Source: Porticoccaceae bacterium
Lineage (GTDB): Bacteria; Pseudomonadota; Gammaproteobacteria; Pseudomonadales; Porticoccaceae
Direction: 5' to 3'
Assembly (NCBI GenBank): GCA_023229065.1
Contig: JALNZZ010000025.1
Location: 1-19,209 of the forward strand
DNA: 19,209 bases
Below, one piece after another: positions 1 to 6,985 of the stretch; positions within the stretch are counted from its first letter, which is position 1, and each line of letters starts with the position of its first letter. The notes under the pieces were generated by a model. It had not been told where the DNA came from. It was given only the letters and a program-made list of their open reading frames with translations, and ran no database searches. A program made the position numbers and the translations under genes.

Positions 1-330
1 CTGCCGGTGAAGATCATCAATCTCAACAACCAGGCCCTGGGTATGGTCAAGCAGTGGCAGGATATGCAGTACGGCAGCCGCTATTCCCATATCCTCTACG
101 AGGACTCGCTGCCCGACTTCGTCAAGCTGGCAGAGGCTTATGGCCACGTGGGTATGAAGATCACTCGCTATGAGGATCTGGAAGACGCTATGCGGGAATG
201 CTTCGCCATGAAGGATCGCACCGTGTTCATGGATATCTATGTGGACTCGACCGAACACGTTTACCCCATGCACGTGGCGCCCAACGGCTCCATGCGTGAC
301 CTGTGGCTGAGCAAGACGGAGCGCACCTGA
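1..330 (+). CDS. ilvI: Acetolactate synthase large subunit, C-terminal end (partial)
   Basis: This is the 3' end of a gene that begins before the window; the frame is open from base 1 and stops with TGA at 328-330. The product is the catalytic subunit of acetohydroxyacid synthase, which uses thiamine diphosphate to condense pyruvate with pyruvate or 2-oxobutyrate in valine, leucine and isoleucine synthesis. About 109 residues of the C-terminal ThDP-binding domain are visible. They include NNQALGMVKQWQDMQYGSR, SLPDFVKLAEAYGHVG and the ending WLSKTERT, which closely match E. coli IlvI from memory. The stop codon overlaps the ilvH start by one base (TGATG), so translation of the two subunits is probably coupled. 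The missing N-terminal part cannot be assessed. Confidence 0.95.
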   Translation: MPVKIINLNNQALGMVKQWQDMQYGSRYSHILYEDSLPDFVKLAEAYGHVGMKITRYEDLEDAMRECFAMKDRTVFMDIYVDSTEHVYPMHVAPNGSMRDLWLSKTERT

Positions 331-821
331 TGAGACGCATTATTTCCATTCTCCTTGAAAACGAGCCCGGCGCCCTGTCCAGAGTGGTGGGGCTGTTCTC
401 CCAGCGCGGCTATAATATCGACACCCTCACAGTGGCTCCCACTGAGGATCAGACCCTGTCGCGCCTCACGCTTACCACCAGTGGCAACGACCGCGTTATC
501 GAGCAGATCACCAAGCAGCTCAACAAGCTGATCGACGTGGTGAAAGTGGTCGACCTCAGCGAAGGCCCCCACATCGAGCGCGAATTGATGCTGATCAAGG
601 TGCGCGCCGGGGGTGCCCAGCGCGCCGAGGTAAAGCGCTGCGTCGACATCTTTCGCGGTCAGATCGTCGATGTCAGCCCGGCTGGCTATACCGTGCAGGT
701 GACTGGCACCAGCGATAAGCTCGATGCCTTTATCGCCGCGCTGCCGGAAGGCGATATCGTCGAAGTGGTGCGCAGCGGGGTATCCGGTTTGTCCCGCGGT
801 GAAAAATCCCTACGTCTGTAA
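330..821 (+). CDS. ilvH: Acetolactate synthase small (regulatory) subunit
   Basis: Regulatory subunit of acetohydroxyacid synthase; it activates the large subunit and confers valine feedback inhibition. It has 163 residues, the same length as E. coli IlvH. The start MRRIISILLENEPGALSRV is the family N-terminus and its ATG overlaps the ilvI stop. An upstream in-frame start at 303 lies inside ilvI and gives a non-family extension. The N-terminal ACT domain spans about residues 3-77. The positions known in E. coli AHAS III to affect valine sensitivity (N11, G14, N29) are all present, so feedback control is expected to be intact. The C-terminal domain carries the typical KRCVDIFRGQIVDVSP stretch. 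It sits between ilvI and ilvC in the usual operon order. Confidence 0.97.
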   Translation: MRRIISILLENEPGALSRVVGLFSQRGYNIDTLTVAPTEDQTLSRLTLTTSGNDRVIEQITKQLNKLIDVVKVVDLSEGPHIERELMLIKVRAGGAQRAEVKRCVDIFRGQIVDVSPAGYTVQVTGTSDKLDAFIAALPEGDIVEVVRSGVSGLSRGEKSLRL

Positions 822-842
822 GCGCTGCAACAGCACGCTTAC
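818..842 (+). other. Hairpin at the ilvH-ilvC junction
   Basis: GTAAGCG at 818-824 and CGCTTAC at 836-842 are perfect inverted repeats. After a one-base bulge (C825) the stem continues as TGC/GCA around an AACA loop, about ten base pairs in all. The stem starts within the ilvH stop region and no T-run follows, so it does not look like a terminator. A role in mRNA processing or in setting the ilvC-to-ilvIH expression ratio is possible but is inference. Confidence 0.5.
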
Positions 843-886
843 GGGCACCCAACCCGTCCATCTCTCAACCTAACAGGTAAATGACA

Positions 887-1906
887 ATGCAAGTTTATTA
901 CGATAAGGACTGTGATGTTTCCATCATCCGTGGCATGAACGTCGCCATCGTGGGCTATGGCTCACAGGGCCATGCCCACGCCCAGAACCTCAAGGATTCT
1001 GGTGTGGAAAACGTCACAGTTGCCCTGCGCAAGGGCTCCGCGTCGTGGAAAAAAGCCGAGAATGCTGGTCTCAAGGTCGCCGAAATCGAAGACGCTGTAA
1101 AGGGTGCAGACCTGGTGATGATCCTCACCCCCGACGAGCACCAGCGCAGCATCTATGAAAACTACATCGTACCTAACCTCAAGGAAGGTGCTACCCTGGC
1201 CTTCGCCCACGGCCTCAATATCCACTTTCAGCTGATCGTGCCACGTCCCGACCTGGACGTTATCATGATTGCTCCCAAGGGCCCCGGTCACACTGTGCGC
1301 AGCACCTACCTGGAAGGGGGCGGTGTACCCACCCTGATCGCCGTATATCAGGACACCTCTGGCCGTGCCAAGGACGTTGCCCTGTCCTACGCCAGCGCCA
1401 ACGGTGGTGGTCGCTCCGGTATCATCGAAACCAACTTCCGCGAAGAAACCGAAACCGACCTCTTCGGTGAGCAGGCAGTCCTGTGTGGTGGCGCGACTGC
1501 GCTGGTACAAGCCGGTTTTGAAGTGCTGGTAGAAGCTGGCTACGCGCCTGAAATGGCCTATTTTGAGTGTCTGCACGAGCTCAAGCTGATCGTCGACCTG
1601 ATGTACCAGGGCGGTATCGCCGACATGCGCTACTCCATCTCCAACACCGCCGAGTACGGCGACTACGTCTCCGGCCCGCGCGTCATCACCGACGAGACCA
1701 AGGAAGAGATGAAGCGCATTCTCAAGGACATCCAGGAAGGCCGCTTTGTACGCGAGTTTATGCTCGACAACCAGGCCGGCAACCCCGTCCTCAAGTCCCG
1801 CCGCCGCATCGGCAGCGAGCACCCCATCGAGGAAGTGGGCACCAAGCTGCGCGCCATGATGCCCTGGATCGGCGCCAACAAGCTGGTAGACAAGAGCAAG
1901 AACTGA
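887..1906 (+). CDS. ilvC: Ketol-acid reductoisomerase (class I)
   Basis: Converts acetolactate or acetohydroxybutyrate to the 2,3-dihydroxy acid with Mg2+ and NADPH, the second common step of branched-chain amino acid synthesis. From ATG 887 it has 339 residues, the class I (short) length, and begins MQVYYDKDCD, as in Pseudomonas. An in-frame ATG at 881 adds two residues. It sits only three bases from the AGG at 875-877, whereas 887 has nine, so 887 is preferred. Visible motifs are the Rossmann loop GYGSQGHAHAQNL (about residues 23-35), the cofactor loop LRKGSAS (about 48-54), FAHGLNI, the metal motif TDLFGEQAVLCGG with D191 and E195, and ECLHELKLIVDLMYQGG with E227 and E231. It is the last gene of the ilv block and is followed by a strong terminator. 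Confidence 0.97.
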   Translation: MQVYYDKDCDVSIIRGMNVAIVGYGSQGHAHAQNLKDSGVENVTVALRKGSASWKKAENAGLKVAEIEDAVKGADLVMILTPDEHQRSIYENYIVPNLKEGATLAFAHGLNIHFQLIVPRPDLDVIMIAPKGPGHTVRSTYLEGGGVPTLIAVYQDTSGRAKDVALSYASANGGGRSGIIETNFREETETDLFGEQAVLCGGATALVQAGFEVLVEAGYAPEMAYFECLHELKLIVDLMYQGGIADMRYSISNTAEYGDYVSGPRVITDETKEEMKRILKDIQEGRFVREFMLDNQAGNPVLKSRRRIGSEHPIEEVGTKLRAMMPWIGANKLVDKSKN

Positions 1907-1934
1907 TTGCTGTCACAGAATCAGTGAGTTTGCG

Positions 1935-1969
1935 ACAAACCCCGGATAACCCCGGGGTTTGTTGTTTTT
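1935..1969 (+). terminator. Rho-independent terminator after ilvC
   Basis: An 11-bp perfect stem (ACAAACCCCGG at 1935-1945 with CCGGGGTTTGT at 1952-1962) encloses a six-base loop. It is followed by TGTTTTTG, giving a five-T run at 1965-1969. It lies about 30 bases past the ilvC stop. It should end the ilv transcript and isolate the nuclease operon that follows. Confidence 0.9.
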
Positions 1970-2103
1970 GGGACTAAATCCTCTGTTTCCTCACGAAAAC
2001 AAGGGTAAGTGAACCAGGCTCTTGCGTGGAGTTGTATCCTCACAATTTGTTCTGCAAATTGGGTACTATCGGCTTCAAACGAAATTAACAGGCTTTGCAT
2101 ACA

Positions 2104-3225
2104 ATGAAGTTCCTGCACACAGCAGACTGGCAGATAGGCCGCCAATACGAACGCTTTGGCCCGGAGGACGGCCCAGCGCTGGCGGAAGCCCGCCTGGCGG
2201 CGGTCGAGCGTATTGCCAAGCTGGCGGTCGCAGAAAATGTCGATGCCGTGCTGGTAGCAGGGGATGTGTTTGATGCGCAAACCGTGTCTGACCGCACCGT
2301 GCGGCGTCTCTTCAATGCCACTGAGGAATTTGCCGGCCCCTGGATCATGATTCCCGGTAACCACGATGCAGCATTGGCTGAAAGTGTCTGGACCAGGGCC
2401 CGGCGGTTGCATGCAGTGCCAGACCAGGTGGTTCTAGGGCTCGATCCCGAGCCTCTGCTGTTCCCCGCTCAAGGGTTTGCGGTGCTGCCAGCACCGTTGA
2501 CACAACGGCACACTTACGGCGACCTGACCGCCTGGTTCGATACCGCAAAAACGCCGCCGGATCTGGTGCGCATCGGCTTGGCGCACGGCAGTGTGGAAGG
2601 AATTTTGATGGAGGGTATCGATTCTCCCAACCCCATTGCACAGGACAGAGCCAGCCGTGCTCAGCTCGACTATCTGGCTCTGGGAGATTGGCACGGTACC
2701 CGCCAGATCAATGTTCGCACCTGGTACAGCGGCACACCTGAGCAAGACCGCTTCAAGGATAACGGTGCCGGGCAGGTGCTGTTGGTGGAGCTGGCGCAGC
2801 CCGGTGCCGAACCTGTTGTGACCCCGGTAGCCACCGGCCAGTACCCTTGGCTGCAGTGGCAGCAGGCGCTGCTGGTGCCCAGCGACCTCGATCAGTTTAT
2901 TCAGCGTCTGGAGCAGCTTGGGCAGCCATCGGTGCTGCAGCTTGAGCTTTCGGGACAGCTCGATCTGAGCGGCGACCAGCGTCTGCGCGATGCGCTCAAC
3001 CAGGCAGAAGCCCGGCATCGCGGTTTATTGTATGACGCGAGCGCTCTGCGCCTGTATCCCACAGAGGACGATATCGCCGAGCTACATGCCGACGGCTATG
3101 TCGGTGAAGTGATCGCCGAACTGCGCGAGCGCCAAGACGGCGATGAAGGAGAAATGGCGCGGGAAGCACTGGCGATTCTGGCAAGACTGTTGCTCGATCG
3201 AAAATCACCGGGAGAAAAGTCGTGA
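2104..3225 (+). CDS. YhaO/SbcD-like metallophosphoesterase, DNA repair nuclease subunit
   Basis: A calcineurin-like phosphoesterase of the Mre11/SbcD/YhaO type, 373 residues, expected to be the nuclease partner of the ATPase encoded next. Motifs in order: HTADWQIGR (D8), VLVAGDVFDAQ (D54), IPGNHDAA (N86, H87), GLAHGSVEG (H161) and YLALGDWHGTRQ (D195, H197). Two positions differ from the Mre11/SbcD pattern: motif I has Gln10 where DxH is expected, and the last motif reads GDWH rather than GHIH. The C-terminal 130 or so residues form the presumed capping/adaptor part. ATG 2104 is chosen because MKFLHTADW is the family N-terminus; a TTG at 2095 is only two bases from the AGG at 2090-2092. It overlaps the next gene by four bases and follows the ilvC terminator, so it heads its own operon. 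It could be annotated as sbcD, but the pair resembles YhaO/YhaN more. Confidence 0.85.
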   Translation: MKFLHTADWQIGRQYERFGPEDGPALAEARLAAVERIAKLAVAENVDAVLVAGDVFDAQTVSDRTVRRLFNATEEFAGPWIMIPGNHDAALAESVWTRARRLHAVPDQVVLGLDPEPLLFPAQGFAVLPAPLTQRHTYGDLTAWFDTAKTPPDLVRIGLAHGSVEGILMEGIDSPNPIAQDRASRAQLDYLALGDWHGTRQINVRTWYSGTPEQDRFKDNGAGQVLLVELAQPGAEPVVTPVATGQYPWLQWQQALLVPSDLDQFIQRLEQLGQPSVLQLELSGQLDLSGDQRLRDALNQAEARHRGLLYDASALRLYPTEDDIAELHADGYVGEVIAELRERQDGDEGEMAREALAILARLLLDRKSPGEKS

Positions 3226-5870
3226 AGCTGCAGCGGTTGCGTGTCGAGCAGGTCCGGCAGTTCAGACAGCCCCTGCAAATTGCCGACTTTTCACCGGGTA
3301 TCAATTTGTTCAGCGGCCCCAATGAATCCGGCAAAAGTACCTTGGTGCGGGCCATCCGGGCCACCTTCTTTGAGCGCTATCGCTCCAGCGGGGTGAAAGA
3401 CATGCTCCCCTGGGGTGACACGTCGGCAGCACCGCAAGTGGAGCTGGAGTTTGAGCACAAGGGGCAGCGGTGGCAGCTGGCAAAGCGGTTCCTGAAGCAA
3501 CACCGCTGCGACCTCAACATTGACGGCCAGACATTTTCTGGCGAGGAGGCGGAAGAAAAGATAGCCGACCTGTTGGGCTTCCAGTTTTCCGGGCGCGGTG
3601 CCAGCCGGGCAGAGCATTGGGGAATTCCCGGCTTATTGTGGATCGAGCAAGGACAGGGCCAGGAAATACGCGAGGCCGTACAGTTCGCTGGCGATCACTT
3701 GCAATCAGCACTGGGAGAAACCCTGGGAGAAATTGCCAGCAGTGGCGGGGATGAATTGATCCAGGCAGTGGACAAAATGCGCTCTGCCTTCTTGACCAAA
3801 ACGGGGAGACCGACAGGGGAGTACAAGGACGTCGAGGACAAGCTGCTGTCGCTTCAGTCCGGCTTGCAGGAACTGGATGAGAGGGTGGCGCATTACCAGA
3901 GCCAAGTGGATCGACTGAGCGAGCTGCGCTCACAGCATTTCAAGGACGAGTCTGAGCGCCCCTGGGAAAAGCTGCGTCGTCAACAGCAGGAAGCACAGCA
4001 GCGCTTCGAGGATGTCACCAAACTCAACGAGCAGCAGAGCCGCGACAAACACGCTTTGGTTACCTGCCAGGAACACATCGCTTTGGTCAGTGACCAGCTC
4101 AGAGCGTTCCAAAAAATTGCAGACGATTTACGTGAGCGGGAGCAGGCCACACTACAAGCGCAGGAACAGCTGCAGCTGTTGCGTGAGCGGGAGACCCCGA
4201 TAGATAGCGCCTTGCAGCAAGCACAATCCCGCTACGACGCAGCCCGAGAGATCGAGAAGAAATCCCGCCAGCAAGGGCAGCGCCAGATGCTGATGCGCGA
4301 ACAGGAGAAGCTGACAGAACAACAGCTAAAGCTCAATGACAATGTGGTGCGGGCGCGCCAGCTGCAAACAGAGCTCCAGCGCTATCAGCAAGAGCAAGCC
4401 GCTTGCCGGATCGATGGCTCTGCGCTCGCCAGATTGAGAGCCCAGGAAGCCACGTTGCGGGAGCTGCAGATACGGCAGAAAAGTACTGCCACACGCGTCA
4501 AGTTCGAACTCGAGCCAGGGGCAACTATCCAGCTCGATAAGCGTCCTTTGGAAGGTGCGGGAGAAGCGCTTCTGCTTCATCAGGCGACCGTCGATATTGC
4601 CGGCATGGGACGTCTCCAGATAATCCCCGGCGGTGATGATGTCGCCGAACTGGCCCGCAACCTTGAGCAGGCAGAGGAACAGGTTGCCTCACTGCTGGAC
4701 GAACTACAGGTGGACTCCCTCGCGGCAGCAGAGCAGCGAGCTGAGCGTTTTCAACAGCTGGAGGCAACCATTGGCAATCACCGCAAATTGCTGCTGTCCC
4801 ATGCGCCGCAGGGTGTCGAGTCGCTGGTGACGGAGCTGAACAGTATCCAGGCAGAGATCCAGACAGTACAGGATCGACTGCTTGAACTGCCGCCGCTAGC
4901 GGCCGACCTTCCCGCGCCCGACCTGGCAGAAGAACAATTGGAAGCGGCGCACCGGGCGTTGAAACAAACGGAGGAAGACGCTCAGCAATACGCCCGCGCC
5001 CTGGCTGCAGCAGAGCAGCAGGCCAGGCATGCGGCAGAGGAATACCAGCGCATGCAGTCGCAGCAGTCAGATCCCCAGCGGGAGCAGCGTGAGCGGGCAG
5101 GGGGGCAACGGCTCGTCGAGCTGCGGGCCGAAGCAGCCAGCCTGACGGCGAATATCGAGGCGCGACAAAAAACGATTGATGAGGCACACCCTGAAATTCT
5201 TCAGCAAGACATCAAACGCTATGGCGACAGCGCCACCCAACTGGAGAACACCTTCCGCGCCCGTCTGGATGCGCTGGCACGGCTTGAAGCCGAATTGGAG
5301 ACCCTCGGAGCCCAAGGGCTGGAGGAAGAACGGGCCCGCAGTGCTGCCGAGCTGGAGGCGCTGATTCGCCGTCATGGCGAAATGAAACGGTTAGCGGGGG
5401 GAGCCACTCTGCTGCTCGACTTATTGCAGGAAAAACGTCAGCAGCTAACCCGCCAGCTGCAGGCACCTTTACAGCGTCACCTCAACCGTTACTTGCAATT
5501 GCTATTCCCTCAGGCGAGCCTGGAAGTTGACGAGCTACTGATGCCGGGGCGCCTGGTTCGCAACAGGGGACAGGGAGCAGAGGCAGGAGAGTTTGAGGCA
5601 CTGAGCTTTGGTGCGCGAGAGCAGATGGGGTTGATCAGCCGTCTGGCCTATGCTGACTTGCTCAAGGAAGCAGATAAACCGACCTTGATCATTCTCGATG
5701 ATGCCCTGGTGCACAGCGACGAACAGCGGTTGGTACAGATGAAGAGGATCCTCTTCGATGCGGGTCAGCGACATCAAATACTGCTGTTTACCTGCCATCC
5801 AGAAAAGTGGCTGGATATGGGCGTACCGATTCGCGAACTGGCTTCCTTGAGTGCGGAGTCGCCTTCTTAA
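3222..5870 (+). CDS. YhaN/SbcC-like coiled-coil AAA ATPase
   Basis: An ABC-type ATPase of the Rad50/SbcC superfamily, 882 residues, presumed to bind DNA and drive the preceding nuclease. The start is GTG inside GTGA, overlapping the upstream stop, with GGAG at 3211-3214 as ribosome binding site. The N-terminus carries Walker A GPNESGKST (residues 32-40). The C-terminus carries the signature LSFGAREQ (794-801), Walker B LIILDD (822-827, the second acidic residue Asp instead of the usual Glu) and the switch His in FTCHPEKW (about 859). Long Q/E/R-rich coiled coils fill about 180-420 and 475-770, interrupted by a small predicted beta region at about 424-475. There is no CxxC, so no Rad50-type zinc hook; that and the size favour YhaN over SbcC. 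Function in repair or recombination is by family inference. Confidence 0.88.
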   Translation: MKLQRLRVEQVRQFRQPLQIADFSPGINLFSGPNESGKSTLVRAIRATFFERYRSSGVKDMLPWGDTSAAPQVELEFEHKGQRWQLAKRFLKQHRCDLNIDGQTFSGEEAEEKIADLLGFQFSGRGASRAEHWGIPGLLWIEQGQGQEIREAVQFAGDHLQSALGETLGEIASSGGDELIQAVDKMRSAFLTKTGRPTGEYKDVEDKLLSLQSGLQELDERVAHYQSQVDRLSELRSQHFKDESERPWEKLRRQQQEAQQRFEDVTKLNEQQSRDKHALVTCQEHIALVSDQLRAFQKIADDLREREQATLQAQEQLQLLRERETPIDSALQQAQSRYDAAREIEKKSRQQGQRQMLMREQEKLTEQQLKLNDNVVRARQLQTELQRYQQEQAACRIDGSALARLRAQEATLRELQIRQKSTATRVKFELEPGATIQLDKRPLEGAGEALLLHQATVDIAGMGRLQIIPGGDDVAELARNLEQAEEQVASLLDELQVDSLAAAEQRAERFQQLEATIGNHRKLLLSHAPQGVESLVTELNSIQAEIQTVQDRLLELPPLAADLPAPDLAEEQLEAAHRALKQTEEDAQQYARALAAAEQQARHAAEEYQRMQSQQSDPQREQRERAGGQRLVELRAEAASLTANIEARQKTIDEAHPEILQQDIKRYGDSATQLENTFRARLDALARLEAELETLGAQGLEEERARSAAELEALIRRHGEMKRLAGGATLLLDLLQEKRQQLTRQLQAPLQRHLNRYLQLLFPQASLEVDELLMPGRLVRNRGQGAEAGEFEALSFGAREQMGLISRLAYADLLKEADKPTLIILDDALVHSDEQRLVQMKRILFDAGQRHQILLFTCHPEKWLDMGVPIRELASLSAESPS

Positions 5871-5886
5871 AAAAGCTAGTGCTTTT
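5871..5886 (+). terminator. Weak hairpin directly after the ATPase stop
   Basis: AAAAGC (5871-5876) pairs with GCTTTT (5881-5886) around TAGT, starting one base after the TAA stop and ending in four T. The stem is only six base pairs and AT-rich, so termination here is uncertain. The larger structured element at 5965-6074 may do the job instead. Confidence 0.3.
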
Positions 5887-5964
5887 AATCGGTAAATTCA
5901 CCGAGAGGCACGGCACTGATTCTTAAAATCGCCTCAACAAGTACTATATCTTGTGCGAAGGTGA

Positions 5965-6074
5965 GACCGCTGGAGGCGGGGGCCTTTCGTGACCGTCAGC
6001 GCCAGGACGGCGCTGAACGAGCCCCCACGGATGGGTTCACGGCGTGTCACGAAAGGCCCCCGCCTCCAGCGGTC
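5965..6074. repeat. Structured intergenic element with perfect 29-bp inverted arms
   Basis: The arms at 5965-5993 and 6046-6074 are exact reverse complements over 29 bases, starting GACCGCTGGAGGCGGG on the left. The 52-base interior folds further: TCAGCGCC (5996-6003) pairs with GGCGCTGA (6009-6016), and GAGCCC (6019-6024) pairs with GGGTTC (6033-6038) with one G-T. The predicted fold is a long stem closed by a multi-branch junction with two hairpins, on either strand. It lies between two genes that converge, a usual place for dispersed palindromic repeats and bidirectional terminators. The GATGGGTTCACGGCG-like core looks like a repeat I associate with marine gammaproteobacterial genomes, but that is recall, not a search. 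Only one copy is in this window. No T-run follows either arm. Confidence 0.8.
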
Positions 6075-6126
6075 GGACCACGAAGCGCCTTCTAGACCGT
6101 AACCACTCTAGCACTTGTCTTGACTA

Positions 6127-6855
6127 TCAATGCGAAATAATCAGCTCATAAACAACCGAGATATTATCGCGAAAAGTAATCTCATCGTGCAGGTACTGCC
6201 CGGGCGACGAAGCAACGCTGTCAGCAGCCATGCGCATCATGGCCATTTCCGGCGCAGCGGCAGTCATCGGCTGGCTATTGTGATAGTGAATGGTATGGAC
6301 AGGCCCCAGCGCCGCCCCGTAGGACTTGGCGAGCAGCTCTGCCTTGGCCTGGGAATCAGCGATGGCGCGGGCGCGGGCTTCTGCGCGGTGTGTGTCCGCT
6401 TGCGATGACTCCAGCGCAATCTGGTTGATCTGATTAATACCGCTGTCCACCGCTGCGTCCAGCAAGTCGTTTAGCTCATCGAGTTTGCGCAGAGTGATCA
6501 CCACATCGCGGGTGGCGTTGTAGCCGGTAAATACCGGGCGGCGCTCCTGGTATTCAAACTGCGGATTCAGACGCAGGGAAGAGGCCACAATGTCCTTGCG
6601 GTCGATGCCGAGCTTGCTCAGGCGCTCCAACAACTGATTTACCCGATCGTCTACGGCGCGCTTGGCATCGCTGGCAGAGCGGTGGCTGGTTTCGACCTGC
6701 ATGCGCACGGTGGCCTGATCAGCGGCCACTTTGACCTCACCGTGGCCACTGGTAGAGAGTGTGCGTGGCTGGTCGGCGGCAATAACTGCAGTGGCGGCGA
6801 AGGCCGTCAACAGGGCGGCGCAAAAGAGAGCGAGCGGCTTGGAGTGTCTTGTCAT
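6127..6855 (-). CDS. yggE: SIMPL-domain (DUF541) periplasmic protein, YggE-like
   Basis: 242 residues, close in length to E. coli YggE (246). The N-terminus is a signal peptide: MTRHSK, a hydrophobic stretch to about residue 23, and a likely cleavage AIA|AD near 26-27, so the mature protein should be periplasmic. One SIMPL domain covers the rest, with GHGEVKVAADQATVRMQVE at the start, RKDIVASSLRLNPQFEY in the middle, GYNATRDVVITLRKLDELNDLLD, and LGPVHTIHYHN, all paralleling YggE. E. coli YggE has been linked to oxidative stress tolerance; the molecular function is unknown. AAGGA lies about seven bases before ATG. It is read in the same direction as xerC but 130 bases downstream, after a palindrome, so it may be its own unit. 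Confidence 0.88.
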   Translation of the reverse strand: MTRHSKPLALFCAALLTAFAATAVIAADQPRTLSTSGHGEVKVAADQATVRMQVETSHRSASDAKRAVDDRVNQLLERLSKLGIDRKDIVASSLRLNPQFEYQERRPVFTGYNATRDVVITLRKLDELNDLLDAAVDSGINQINQIALESSQADTHRAEARARAIADSQAKAELLAKSYGAALGPVHTIHYHNSQPMTAAAPEMAMMRMAADSVASSPGQYLHDEITFRDNISVVYELIISH

Positions 6856-6953
6856 GATAGATCCTTTGTGTTGGTGGGCTTATTGTCCAGGGGTTTGACC
6901 TTAAGCGGCCTTGAAAATTCTCCGGCCCCGCAAAGCATTTTGCCCTCTTGGTC

Positions 6954-6985
6954 TCTGTTAATACTATTCAAATAGTATTAACAGA
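6954..6985. repeat. Perfect 15-bp-arm palindrome after xerC
   Basis: TCTGTTAATACTATT at 6954-6968 is the exact reverse complement of 6971-6985, with CA between. The palindrome begins immediately after the xerC stop codon and lies about 100 bases before the yggE start in the direction of transcription. On the xerC transcript it would form a long AT-rich hairpin but no U-run follows (GACCAAGAGG). It could be an operator for yggE, a processing site or a poor terminator. It is not a LexA box, because the CTGT/ACAG halves are too far apart. Confidence 0.7.

Noticed and set aside
962..1822. Open frame on - (286 residues) inside ilvC
   Set aside because: It is a shadow of ilvC, which has all its catalytic motifs; the translated product is low-complexity and lacks any family signature.
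2095..2103. TTG start for the YhaO-like gene
   Set aside because: It is only two bases from the AGG, and the family N-terminus begins at ATG 2104.
4525..5187. Open frame on - (220 residues) inside the coiled-coil ATPase
   Set aside because: It is Pro/Ala-rich antisense to a coiled-coil coding stretch, with no ribosome binding site or motif.
5965..6074. tRNA-like gene
   Set aside because: The multi-branch fold recalls a cloverleaf, but there is no T-loop GTTCRANNC, no anticodon arm of correct length, and the 29-bp stem is far too long.
6957..6984. LexA-type box (CTGT/ACAG) at the xerC-yggE palindrome
   Set aside because: A LexA box has the halves eight bases apart; here they are more than 20 apart.
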